Assembly: GCA_026417415.1 (NCBI GenBank)
Contig: JAOADG010000008.1
Location: forward strand, 62,001-126,000
From: a bacterium
GTDB taxonomy: Bacteria > Electryoneota > JAOADG01
Direction of reading: 5' to 3'
Length of the DNA: 64,000 nucleotides
A model generated the notes under the pieces. It searched no databases. It was given only the letters and a program-made list of their open reading frames with translations, and was not told where the DNA came from. A program made the translations under genes and the position numbers. Shown piece after piece: positions 55,357-64,000 of the stretch. Within the stretch, counting starts at the first letter, position 1. Every line of letters starts with the position of its first letter.

Positions 55357-57184
55357 AATACGCATATTACCTGAAACTGTTGCAAGTCGTATTGCTGCAG
55401 GTGAAGTCGTTGAAAGACCTGCATCGGTGCTAAAAGAGCTGGTAGAAAATGCATTGGATGCAGGTGCAACGAAAATAGAAATACTGATTAAAAACGCAGG
55501 AAAAAGTTTAATTCAAGTCATTGACAACGGTTGTGGGATGTCTAAAGAGGATCTGTTTCTTGCGTTTGAGAGATATGCCACTTCAAAAATAGAGCGATTT
55601 GAAGATTTAGAAGATTTATCCACATTTGGTTTTCGAGGTGAAGCACTTCCTTCCATTGCGTCAGTTTCAAAAGTAGAAGTCAAAACCCGTGTTCAAGAAA
55701 ATGACATCGGATGGTTTGTTGCATTGGAAGGAGGCAAAATTGTTCGAGTTGAGCAAGTAGTTGCTCCAATTGGTTCAAATTTTTCTGTAAAAAATCTTTT
55801 TTTTAATGTTCCTGCAAGAAGAAGATTTTTAAAAACCAATGCGACCGAAAATGGTCATTTGATCAATCGTTTCAAAAAATTTGCCTTAGGAAATCCACAT
55901 ATTGATTTTTCATTTACCGTGGATGATGATACTCTTTATTTTCTCAAATCGGGGACATTAGAAGAAAGGGTTATTCAACTCTATTCACCCAAAATTTTAA
56001 ATGATTTAATACCCATTGAATACCGTTCAGATTTTCTTTCCATATATGGTTATTTAGGGAACGAAAATTTGTTTCGCTTTCAACGTGGTGAACAACACTT
56101 ATTTTTAAACCAGCGTGTAATTCGTTCATCGTTAATAACTTCTGCAGTAATTTCAGGTCTTGGACAAATCATTGAACAGGGTAAATATCCATTCTACATC
56201 CTATTTATGGAGTTGTCACCCAAACACTTTGATGTGAACGTTCATCCTTCAAAAGAGGAAGTGAAACTGGACGATGAAGCATTGGTTCGAAAAATTGTTT
56301 CAGATGCTATTCGTGAAAGTATAAGAAGTGGAGGAATTGAAAAACCATTTCACCCTATCAGTACCGAAACAAAAAATCCGACTTTCATTCCTACACATTC
56401 CTCGCATTCAGATTTGAGTGTACAAAAAAATGTTACAGACGAATTACCAATTTTACAAAAACCGCACGGTTATATTCCCCCAAAGTACCGACCCACCGAT
56501 GAAGAGTTTGATCTGCATCAAAAAATTTTATTTCCTCTGAGTTTTACTGAAAGTAATACTGAAAAAATAGATTTTGAAAGTACAAAAAGAATCATACAAA
56601 CTATTGAATTAGAGCAAACTACTTTTTGGCAAGTTCAGGGAAAATACATTTTTGTAGCAATCCCAAGCGGCATTGCAATTGTCGATCAACATGTAGCCCA
56701 TGAAAGGATACTCTACGAACGTGCTCTTCGTTCGCTACAAGAAACAGCAGGAGAATTTCAAATTTTATTGTTTCCATTGCGTTTTCAAGCTCGTGTAGAG
56801 GATATTTTAACCGCTCAAGAGTTAAAAGAGGAGTTAAAGAAAATAGGTTTTTTAATCGAGATACCAGATAACCAAACCATTGAAATACAAGGGGTTCCTC
56901 GAGGGGTTCAATTGGAAAACGAAGAACAAACATTTTTAGAAATCCTTGATCGATATCGAAACGATTCCAACGTTCGTACTGATCAAGAAGATCGATTGGC
57001 GGCCACCTTTGCTTGCAAAGCCGCCATAAAAGCGGGAACTCCACTTAATCAATTGGAAATGAAACAATTGATGCGAGATTTACTTCAGTGCGAAATGCCG
57101 TACATTTGTCCACACGGAAGACCCATTATCATTCATCTTTCCATGGATGAGTTGGACAGAAGGTTTGGGAGAAGTGGAGGGTGA
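55349..57184 (+). CDS. mutL: DNA mismatch repair protein MutL
   Basis: A GHKL ATPase of 611 residues linking MutS to strand incision. The N-terminal motifs are IAAGEVVERPASVLKELVEN, DNGCGM, and TFGFRGEALPSIASV. The linker (about 330-410) is hydrophilic. The C-terminal domain carries the endonuclease motif as DQHVAHERILYE, which has Val where Ala is usual, together with the conserved CPHGRPIIIHLS. It is therefore likely a nicking MutL, as expected when MutH is absent. Confidence 0.97.
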   Translation: MAKIRILPETVASRIAAGEVVERPASVLKELVENALDAGATKIEILIKNAGKSLIQVIDNGCGMSKEDLFLAFERYATSKIERFEDLEDLSTFGFRGEALPSIASVSKVEVKTRVQENDIGWFVALEGGKIVRVEQVVAPIGSNFSVKNLFFNVPARRRFLKTNATENGHLINRFKKFALGNPHIDFSFTVDDDTLYFLKSGTLEERVIQLYSPKILNDLIPIEYRSDFLSIYGYLGNENLFRFQRGEQHLFLNQRVIRSSLITSAVISGLGQIIEQGKYPFYILFMELSPKHFDVNVHPSKEEVKLDDEALVRKIVSDAIRESIRSGGIEKPFHPISTETKNPTFIPTHSSHSDLSVQKNVTDELPILQKPHGYIPPKYRPTDEEFDLHQKILFPLSFTESNTEKIDFESTKRIIQTIELEQTTFWQVQGKYIFVAIPSGIAIVDQHVAHERILYERALRSLQETAGEFQILLFPLRFQARVEDILTAQELKEELKKIGFLIEIPDNQTIEIQGVPRGVQLENEEQTFLEILDRYRNDSNVRTDQEDRLAATFACKAAIKAGTPLNQLEMKQLMRDLLQCEMPYICPHGRPIIIHLSMDELDRRFGRSGG

Positions 57185-58110
57185 AATCGTTATTGTGCAT
57201 TGTGGGTCCTACTGCAGTTGGAAAAACTGCCATAGGAGTTCAAGTAGCCGAACGTCTAAACGCAGAAATTATCTCCGTTGACTCAAGACAAATCTATAAA
57301 GATTTTTGTATTGGTACTGCACAACCATCAGAGGAAGAACGATTAAGAGTAGTCCATCACTTTGTCAATATACAATCAGTGTTAGAACCTATGACTGCTG
57401 GTAGGTATGGTGAATCGGCAAGAGAAAAAATCGTTCAGTTAACCAATGATAACAAAGAAGTGATTTTGGTGGGAGGGTCAGGATTGTATTATGCTGCTAT
57501 TTTTGGAAAAATTTTTCCAAGTCCCAAAATAGATCCTAAGATTAGAAACCAACTAAGATACCGTGCTAAGCAGGAAGGTACACACATCCTTCACCAAGAA
57601 CTTGCAGCTATTGATCCTGAATCTGCAAGTAAAATCCATCCAAATGATTATCCGAGAATAGAACGTGCATTAGAAGTATTTCTTGCTACTGGAAAAAGAA
57701 TCAGCCAATTTTGGAAAGAATCAACAAATAATTCTTTTCCTTTTCAACCATACACGATAGGGCTTATGAGGCAAAGAGCCGAACTGGTCAAACGAATAGA
57801 AAAAAGAACGGAAGAACTACTCCAAAATGGTTGGATTGAAGAAGTAAAAAAATTAATGGAATTAGGTTATTCAGAAGCGATTGAAGATTTAAAATTTCAC
57901 GGATATAGGGAAATTCTACATTTTCTGGAGGGAAAACTTAGTTACAATGAAATGATTTCTGAAATTAACCGAGTTACTAGACAGTATGCAAAACGTCAAA
58001 TGACTTGGTTCCGACATAGAATGGATACATATTGGATAGAACTGAAGGAAAATGTTTCCAATTCAGAAATCGCAGATCAAATCTTACAACTTTACAATCA
58101 ATACAGGTAA
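57181..58110 (+). CDS. miaA: tRNA dimethylallyltransferase MiaA
   Basis: Adds the isopentenyl group to A37 of tRNAs reading UNN codons. The 309 residues have the P-loop GPTAVGKTAIG, ISVDSRQIYKDFCIGTAQPS, GGSGLYYAAI and HGYREILHFL. The GTG start overlaps the mutL stop as GTGA. The mutL-miaA order is common. It ends 2 bases before pyk. Confidence 0.97.
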   Translation: MKSLLCIVGPTAVGKTAIGVQVAERLNAEIISVDSRQIYKDFCIGTAQPSEEERLRVVHHFVNIQSVLEPMTAGRYGESAREKIVQLTNDNKEVILVGGSGLYYAAIFGKIFPSPKIDPKIRNQLRYRAKQEGTHILHQELAAIDPESASKIHPNDYPRIERALEVFLATGKRISQFWKESTNNSFPFQPYTIGLMRQRAELVKRIEKRTEELLQNGWIEEVKKLMELGYSEAIEDLKFHGYREILHFLEGKLSYNEMISEINRVTRQYAKRQMTWFRHRMDTYWIELKENVSNSEIADQILQLYNQYR

Positions 58111-58112
58111 AA

Positions 58113-59531
58113 ATGGAATTTACAAACCGACATGTAAAAATCGTTGCTACAGTAGGACCTGCTTGTTCTGATAAAAGTGTATTAAAACAAATGTTTGTTG
58201 CAGGAACCGATGCATTTCGATTAAATGCTTCTCATGGAAAACCAGAAGAGTTAAAAGAATGGGTAAAAAGAATTCGTCAAATCCAAGATGAACTCGGATG
58301 TTTTACAGGTATTTTATTAGATTTGCCCGGTCCTAAGCTTCGAATTGGCAAGATAGATGAAAACGGTATCGAGCTAAACAACGGGGATCTAATTCATCTT
58401 GTTCCAGAAGGCAAAAGCGGTGGTATTCCTGTAGGTGAATGGAGTTTACTTCAACAAGTACATAAAGGTGAAATGATTTTAATGGTGGATGGTAAAATCC
58501 AACTGGAAGTTTTAGATGTAAAATCGGAAAACATACAAGTCAAAGTAATCAACGGTGGAAGAATTTTTAGCAAAAAAGGTATCAATTTACCTAACACTAC
58601 GTTTGACATCCCTGATTTATTACCGCAAGATAATCAAGCATTGGATGCTGTTGCGAAGGAAGTGGATTGGGTTGCGCTTTCTTTTGTGAGGAGTGCAAAA
58701 AGTGCAGATACACTTCGTAATGCATTGGAACAACGAGATTCTCAAGCATGCATTATGGCAAAAATAGAAAGACCCGAAGCGGTCAAACAGTATGCTGAAA
58801 TTATTGAGCATTTTGATGGAATAATGATAGCCAGAGGGGATTTAGGAGTAGAAGTACGATTAGAAGAAGTACCTCAAATCCAAAAGAAATTGGTGCATGC
58901 TGCACAAATATCAGGAAAAGCCAGTATCATTGCTACCGAAATGTTGGAAAGCATGATCCATCAGTTTCGTCCAACTCGAGCAGAGGCAAATGATGTTGCA
59001 AATGCAGTGTGGCAATATACCGATGCTGTAATGTTATCAGGTGAAACAGCGATTGGACAAAATCCAGTTCATGTAATCCGTACAATGTCTAAAATCATCT
59101 TAGAAGCAGAACGGGAATTGAATACTGAAATGTTTCTAAAGAGACAAAAACCACAACTCAATACAGAGGAAGCAATTGCAAGGGCTGCTGCACTGATTGC
59201 TTTTGATCTCCAAGCCAAGGCAATTATTACACCAACATTAAGCGGGAGTACACCGAAAAGGGTTGAACGTTACCGCCCGCGTACTCCGATTCTTGCTACC
59301 AGTCCCAATCGTTCTGTACTTCAACAATTGAGTATTTTTTCTGGCATTCGGGGAGTACTTCTTCCTGAAAATGCACATCCTGTAGAAACATCATTAACAG
59401 CAGTAGCCAATCGCAATCTTGTGCATGGTGGAGATTGTGTTGTAGTTACTGGCGCTTGGCCACCCGGAAGTATTGGTACAACAAATTTCGTACAAGTTAG
59501 AACGATTCCTTTAACTAACACAAAGACATGA
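58113..59531 (+). CDS. pyk: Pyruvate kinase
   Basis: Makes ATP and pyruvate from phosphoenolpyruvate in glycolysis. The 472 residues begin KIVATVGPACSDKSVL and contain FRLNASHG, LLDLPGPKLRIGKI, the catalytic Lys in AKIERPEAVKQY, IARGDLGVEVRLEEV, MLSGETAIGQNP, and a C-terminal regulatory domain. ATG 58113 is used because homology begins there, although the frame extends 27 codons into miaA. Confidence 0.96.
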   Translation: MEFTNRHVKIVATVGPACSDKSVLKQMFVAGTDAFRLNASHGKPEELKEWVKRIRQIQDELGCFTGILLDLPGPKLRIGKIDENGIELNNGDLIHLVPEGKSGGIPVGEWSLLQQVHKGEMILMVDGKIQLEVLDVKSENIQVKVINGGRIFSKKGINLPNTTFDIPDLLPQDNQALDAVAKEVDWVALSFVRSAKSADTLRNALEQRDSQACIMAKIERPEAVKQYAEIIEHFDGIMIARGDLGVEVRLEEVPQIQKKLVHAAQISGKASIIATEMLESMIHQFRPTRAEANDVANAVWQYTDAVMLSGETAIGQNPVHVIRTMSKIILEAERELNTEMFLKRQKPQLNTEEAIARAAALIAFDLQAKAIITPTLSGSTPKRVERYRPRTPILATSPNRSVLQQLSIFSGIRGVLLPENAHPVETSLTAVANRNLVHGGDCVVVTGAWPPGSIGTTNFVQVRTIPLTNTKT

Positions 59532-60838
59532 TGAATCAAGAAACTCAATCCATTCAACCGAAATCTATTTTCCATTTCATTTTACGTTTTAAATGGCTGG
59601 TGGGTGTTTCCATTGCCTTGGCTATTTTTATCGTTTGGTACTTTATTGCCAAATCCAATATCAATCCTTCATTGGTTGCTTATTCCAAACGTGGTGAATT
59701 GAGCATTGAAATCACAGAAACCGGTGTATTAAGAGCAGTTCAATCTGCTTCTGTTGTTGCACCTAAATCGCAAGTCAATTTGCAAATTGTAAGCATAATT
59801 CCCGAAGGGACTACAGTTAAAGTAGGTGATGTGCTTATTCAATTTGATCCTACAGAGATTCAGAAAAGGATTGATGATAAAATTGCGGAATTAGAAATCG
59901 CGCGGGCTAACTTACAAAAATTTCGTTCAGAAATGATTGCCAACCAAGCGAAACAAAAGGCAGATTATGAATTGGCGGAAGCCCAATTTCAACAAGCCAA
60001 ATTGCGATTACAACAGATTGAATTCGAGGCAGAAATCAAAAAAGAAGAAGAGCGATTGGCTATGCGTCAAGCAGAAATTACCTTTGAACAAGCAAAAGAA
60101 CGGATACGAGCACAAGCCATTTCTGATTCTGCTGAATATAGAACTCTGGAACTCAAAGTAGAACAAGCACAGCGAGAATATGAAAAAGCCTTAGAAGATT
60201 TGAACAGTTTGACCATAACAGCCAAACAACCAGGTCTTGTGGTATATCAAGAAATATGGAAAGGTAGCAGTATGGGTAAAGTTCAAGTGGGGGATCAACC
60301 TTGGCGTGGTCAAGCTTTACTTGAAATTCCGGATTTAAGTGCGATGGAAGTTAAAATTGAAGTGAGCGAAGTAGATGTTGCGAAAATAGCTGTGGGAAAT
60401 CCAGCATACATTGTTTTGGATGCATTTCCCGAAACGAAGTATCCTGGAAAAGTGAAAGAGGTTTCTGTGCTTGCAAGAAAACGTGAAAACGACCAAGAAG
60501 TAAAAGTATTTGATGTGATAGTTTCAATTGATTCAACGTCAAACTTGATGAAACCGGGAATGACCACAACCGTGACCATTCTTTCACAGGTCCTAAAAGA
60601 TGTGGTTTATGTTCCTATTGATGCCATTGAAACGGATACTGCTGCATATGTGACCTACCTCGGTAAGTTTGGACCAAAAAAACAATTGGTAAAGTTAGGT
60701 CCAAGGAATGACAATTTTGTGGTTATCCAAAATGGATTATCCGAAGGAAAAAAAGTTCTATTATTTGCAAAAGGGCAACCCAAAGAAAAAGAATCTCAAG
60801 AAATCAAACCAAATCCAGAATCTCAAATCATCAGATAA
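59528..60838 (+). CDS. HlyD-family periplasmic adaptor (MacA-like)
   Basis: A 436-residue membrane fusion protein. The inner-membrane helix lies at about 20-43 (FKWLVGVSIALAIFIVWYFI). A lipoyl half-motif (VVAPKSQVNLQIVSIIPEGT), an alpha hairpin coiled coil (about 115-235), the second lipoyl half (LTITAKQPGLVVYQEIW) and a beta-barrel domain (IKVEVSEVDVAKI-like) follow. The start overlaps the pyk stop; ATG 59531 one codon later is equally possible. It forms an export set with the permease and TolC genes that follow. Confidence 0.9.
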   Translation: MMNQETQSIQPKSIFHFILRFKWLVGVSIALAIFIVWYFIAKSNINPSLVAYSKRGELSIEITETGVLRAVQSASVVAPKSQVNLQIVSIIPEGTTVKVGDVLIQFDPTEIQKRIDDKIAELEIARANLQKFRSEMIANQAKQKADYELAEAQFQQAKLRLQQIEFEAEIKKEEERLAMRQAEITFEQAKERIRAQAISDSAEYRTLELKVEQAQREYEKALEDLNSLTITAKQPGLVVYQEIWKGSSMGKVQVGDQPWRGQALLEIPDLSAMEVKIEVSEVDVAKIAVGNPAYIVLDAFPETKYPGKVKEVSVLARKRENDQEVKVFDVIVSIDSTSNLMKPGMTTTVTILSQVLKDVVYVPIDAIETDTAAYVTYLGKFGPKKQLVKLGPRNDNFVVIQNGLSEGKKVLLFAKGQPKEKESQEIKPNPESQIIR

Positions 60839-60844
60839 AAGATC

Positions 60845-62104
60845 ATGCTGCGGAAAACAGTAGTGAAATGGTCAACATTCCAACAATCGATTAAAGACAG
60901 TTTGAATTCATTTCGTTCACACCGTTTACGTACGGCTTTGACTTCATTGGGCGTAATTTTTGGAGTCGCTGCGGTAATATCTATGTTGGCAATTGCTGAA
61001 GGAGCAAAGCAAGATGCACTTCAGTCCATTGAATTGATGGGATTAAACAATATTTATATCGTAGAAAAACTGTTATCCGACCAAGAAACAAAAGAGGCAA
61101 AAAAGAAAAACCCAGAAGGTTTGAATTTGGAAGATTGTCAAGCCATTCAAGAAGTGGTCCCTCAAACAATAGGAGTCGTACCTGTAATTGCGAAACAAAC
61201 AACGGTACGAACTCAAGCAGCTACCTTAAACGGGTCTGTATTGGGAGTTACACCCGATTATTTTTTAGCAGTGAATCAACGGATATCCACTGGTAGAATT
61301 TTACATTCTTTGGATGAACAGGATGTTCAACGTGTTGCAGTGTTAGGAGCAGAAGCAGCAAGAATTCTTTTCCCGGGTGAACCTGCTGTAGGAAAATTGA
61401 TTCGAATGAATGGCAATCCTTTTCGTGTCGTAGGTGTGTTACAACGGATCGGAAGAATACAAAAAATTCCCGGGATGATTCAACGCGAATTGGACAAAGA
61501 AATTTACATTCCATTTAGTTCAATGAGTCAACGTATTCGTGGAGGGATGGATCGTGATCGCGTTCAAGCGATTGTAGTAAGAATGAACAAAGAAGCAAAC
61601 ATTCAATCTGCAGGGGATCTGATTCAATCTTTATTACAGAGAAGACATCGCGATGCAAACGATTTCAATGTTATTATTCCTGAAGAGCTATTGATCCAAA
61701 GCCAACGCACTCAACGAACTTTTACCATCGTAATGGGTGCGATCGCTGGAATTTCGTTGCTTGTAGGTGGTATTGGGATAATGAACATTATGTTAAGTTC
61801 TGTGCTTGAACGTACTCGTGAAATTGGAATCCGACGTGCTGTTGGGGCTACTAAAAAAGAGATTACCAAACAGTTTTTAACGGAAGCAACCTTGTTAAGT
61901 GGTGTAGGAGGGATAATCGGATTAGTTTTAGGGATACTGCTTGCTTTGTCAATTACCTGGATTGCGGGATGGGTGACTATAATTACGTTATGGTCTATTT
62001 TCGTTGCAATGATTGTATCAGTAGGAGTTGGGATCGGTTTCGGATATTATCCTGCAAAACAAGCTGCACAGTTGGACCCAATTGATGCACTAAGATATGA
62101 ATAA
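60845..62104 (+). CDS. MacB/FtsX-type ABC transporter permease
   Basis: A 419-residue permease: one N-terminal helix (RLRTALTSLGVIFGVAAVISM), a large periplasmic MacB core domain (about 60-275), then three helices (about 290-400) with GGIGIMNIMLSSVLERTREI and GIRRAVGATKKEI, the coupling-helix motif. It lacks the ATPase domain fused in E. coli MacB, and no separate ATPase is adjacent. It should assemble with the adaptor and TolC to move peptides, lipoproteins or drugs; the substrate is unknown. Confidence 0.9.
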   Translation: MLRKTVVKWSTFQQSIKDSLNSFRSHRLRTALTSLGVIFGVAAVISMLAIAEGAKQDALQSIELMGLNNIYIVEKLLSDQETKEAKKKNPEGLNLEDCQAIQEVVPQTIGVVPVIAKQTTVRTQAATLNGSVLGVTPDYFLAVNQRISTGRILHSLDEQDVQRVAVLGAEAARILFPGEPAVGKLIRMNGNPFRVVGVLQRIGRIQKIPGMIQRELDKEIYIPFSSMSQRIRGGMDRDRVQAIVVRMNKEANIQSAGDLIQSLLQRRHRDANDFNVIIPEELLIQSQRTQRTFTIVMGAIAGISLLVGGIGIMNIMLSSVLERTREIGIRRAVGATKKEITKQFLTEATLLSGVGGIIGLVLGILLALSITWIAGWVTIITLWSIFVAMIVSVGVGIGFGYYPAKQAAQLDPIDALRYE

Positions 62105-63551
62105 AACCAAACGAATTCTCATTTTTTCTGTCGTAGTAGTGCTATTCATTTCACAAAAAAGCATAGCACTTGTAATGAAATGGGAAGAGATCCGAACTTT
62201 AGCATATCAACGAAGTCCAGAATATCAGCAGATCATTCAATCCTATCGTTTATCTTCCATACAAAATAAGTTAGCAAGACGTGTTTATTTACCTTCAATT
62301 CGAGCAAATCTTTCAGTTCCTAAAAAAATGGAATCATTCCGTGAAGAACTTTTTTTTAACCCAAGTGATTCTACCTATTTAAGAAAATGGGTAAAAGATC
62401 GGGATGAAAGAGTATCCATGAATGCAACCATTTCGCAAGAATTACCATACGGTCCCAAATTGTTGGTGACAGCATATGAGTGGAAAAGAAAGTATTCAAT
62501 TGGCGGGAATCCATACGAAAATGAGTATGGGACTTCGTACACTACTGAATTAAGATGGAATTTATTCAATGGAAATTCAATTCCAAGAGAATTTCGGATT
62601 GCAGGGTATCAACAAAAAGAAGACCAAGCCAATTACGAAATTCAAATTCGTAACTTTGAATTGAAACTGTTAAATGAATACATCCGTTTAATTCAAGCAA
62701 AAAAACAATTTGAAATTACTGTATTGGATGGTGTACTTGCCGATTCGTTATTGCAACTTGCTACCAGAAAGTATAAAGCTGGTTTAATACCACAAACAGA
62801 TTTATTACAGGTTGAGCTTTCTTATTTAGAAAGAAAACAAGCCGTGAAAACCATTAGAAACGAGTTCGAACAACAACTTGAAAATTTTTTAAATTTTCTT
62901 GGTGTTCAGAGAAATGAACCAGTTGAATGGGATTCTACCTATTTTCCTATGTTTGATACTACCCTTGTAGATACCCTAACCATTGAAGGATTACCAGAAA
63001 TAAGGATTGCGAACTCGAAATTTTCAAAAGCCAAAATGCAAGCGGTACAAAAAAGATTTCCATTGCCTATTCAAGTAGAAGGTAGGTTGTTTCAAAATTG
63101 GGATGGTAGAGGTACAAATCGTACTTTAGCTAATGAACACTTAGCAGCTTCCAAAGGGGGTAGTATAGAACTTTCAATGACTTTGTTTGATAGAAATGAA
63201 TTCTTTTTAAGATGGGAAGAAAGTCAAATTTCGCTCCGAGAGGCAGAAAGAACTTACCGTAAATCTTTGTTAGAAACAGAACAGATGATAAAGGATGCGT
63301 ACCGAAAATTTTCAAATGCGAAAGAAAGAGTTGAAACTGCAGAAAAACAAATGCAACTTTCTAAATTACGAACAACCATTAGTGAAAAGAGGTTTGCATC
63401 TGGTACGATCTCTTCCAGAGAATTGGTGGAAGCACAGCAAGACCAGATGAGAGCCGAATTGCAGTGGCTCAATGCCTATGGTGAATGGTTGTTGGCAGGT
63501 TGGACAATTCAGTGGTTGAGAGTGCAAAGTGGCAGACATTCAGCAAATTGA
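62097..63551 (+). CDS. TolC-family outer-membrane efflux protein
   Basis: A 484-residue outer-membrane channel. The signal peptide (RILIFSVVVVLFISQKSIAL) is followed by two TolC-type repeats with long helices, such as RLSSIQNKLARRVYLPSIRA and LATRKYKAGLIPQTDLLQVE, and KRFASGTISSRELVEAQQD in the second. It overlaps the permease gene by 8 bases and the following TPR gene by 23. It gives the export set an outer-membrane exit duct. Confidence 0.9.
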   Translation: MNKTKRILIFSVVVVLFISQKSIALVMKWEEIRTLAYQRSPEYQQIIQSYRLSSIQNKLARRVYLPSIRANLSVPKKMESFREELFFNPSDSTYLRKWVKDRDERVSMNATISQELPYGPKLLVTAYEWKRKYSIGGNPYENEYGTSYTTELRWNLFNGNSIPREFRIAGYQQKEDQANYEIQIRNFELKLLNEYIRLIQAKKQFEITVLDGVLADSLLQLATRKYKAGLIPQTDLLQVELSYLERKQAVKTIRNEFEQQLENFLNFLGVQRNEPVEWDSTYFPMFDTTLVDTLTIEGLPEIRIANSKFSKAKMQAVQKRFPLPIQVEGRLFQNWDGRGTNRTLANEHLAASKGGSIELSMTLFDRNEFFLRWEESQISLREAERTYRKSLLETEQMIKDAYRKFSNAKERVETAEKQMQLSKLRTTISEKRFASGTISSRELVEAQQDQMRAELQWLNAYGEWLLAGWTIQWLRVQSGRHSAN

Positions 63552-64000
63552 TTCGTACGGAATGAAAAGAAGGCAGCGGGCTTTGAAAAAGTACCCCATG
63601 CTTTTTGCACGTGTTGCGATGGAGTACACAAAAATCGCTAAACATAAATTAGGACACAAACTATTAACGGAACTCGCAGGGCGTTTTCCTAATTACCATC
63701 CTTATTACATCGCATTAGCACACTGTTTAACCAATCTGTACCGTAAAGACGAAGCCATTCAAGTGTTAGAACAATATTTGCAACAAAATGGATTTCAAAG
63801 AAAAGTAATTGAAATGTTGGCGCGTCTTTACAACGAGGTCGGTGAGAAAAAAAAGTCAATCGGAATGTGGTTTCAAATCTTCCAAATCGATCCTTTTGAT
63901 GCTGAATGCTATAGAAAATTAGAAGATGCGATCATCCATTATTTAGAAGAGTCCAATCCTGACTTTGTCAAAGAAATTAAACCCTTGCTGATTGATGCTT
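63529..64000 (+). CDS. TPR-repeat protein, partial (3' end beyond right edge)
   Basis: An open frame continues to the right edge with no stop: 157 codons from GTG 63529, or 146 from ATG 63562 (MKRRQRALKKYPMLFARVA). TPR-like pairs are visible: YYIALAHCLTNLYRKDEAIQ, then VIEMLARLYNEVGEKKKSIG, and PFDAECYRKLEDAI. There is no signal peptide. It overlaps the tolC-like gene and is last in the visible operon. Function unknown. Confidence 0.75.
   Translation, partial: MADIQQIDSYGMKRRQRALKKYPMLFARVAMEYTKIAKHKLGHKLLTELAGRFPNYHPYYIALAHCLTNLYRKDEAIQVLEQYLQQNGFQRKVIEMLARLYNEVGEKKKSIGMWFQIFQIDPFDAECYRKLEDAIIHYLEESNPDFVKEIKPLLIDA

Overview
The window reads as an ordinary chromosomal stretch from an AT-rich, very gene-dense Gram-negative bacterium of the FCB superphylum, probably outside Bacteroidetes proper (Ignavibacteria, Kapabacteria, Kryptonia or Calditrichota-like). 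The evidence is a type IX secretion C-terminal signal of the YPNPFN kind, several outer-membrane barrel proteins, an LpxL-type acyltransferase, a TolC homologue, and Shine-Dalgarno sites of the AAGGAG type in front of many genes, which classical Bacteroidetes mostly lack. GTG and TTG starts are frequent and neighbouring genes often overlap. I see no rRNA, tRNA, CRISPR array, insertion sequence or prophage. The lineage is inference; no 16S or other marker tree could be run.

Layout. 1-909 is a TPR-like gene running off the left edge. 1147-5405 holds a TerC-family membrane protein and a leftward cluster of epimerase, FemAB-like transferase, panD and a DMT transporter. 5514-9379 holds an outer-membrane barrel gene and, divergent from it, an hsp20-fmdB-groES-groEL chaperone cluster behind a textbook sigma-54 promoter with an upstream palindrome. 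9496-11595 holds a T9SS-exported beta-helix protein preceded by a small secreted protein that is broken by a one-base frameshift. 12020-18138 holds carbonic anhydrase, a CPA2 antiporter, a hypothetical protein with TrkH, then mutM and pgeF.

18135-29111 is a continuous leftward run: mutY, a 1231-residue TPR / degenerate STAND-like / NYN-nuclease protein, lutABC (lactate to pyruvate) and pdhABC (pyruvate to acetyl-CoA). Then come a homocysteine methyltransferase-family gene, nadA and superoxide dismutase. 32038-38501 is an envelope signalling module: secreted protein, FecR-domain protein, large barrel protein and CHASE2 adenylate/guanylate cyclase.

From 36327 to the right edge all genes point right with almost no gaps: lpxL, prfA-prmC, rnr, tgt-yajC, def-fmt, a YugP-like protease, rsmB, a kinase-less PASTA protein, rpe, an MBL hydrolase, a Xer recombinase, dacB, ftcD, mutL-miaA, pyk, an HlyD/FtsX-permease/TolC export set without its ATPase, and a partial TPR gene. 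It is mainly housekeeping: translation, tRNA modification, repair and cell wall.

The best candidates for something new are the sigma-54 control of the chaperonin cluster with its palindrome and structured leader (6241-6522), the TPR-STAND-NYN protein (24185-27880), the FecR-barrel-CHASE2 module, and the frameshifted small secreted protein next to the T9SS cargo.
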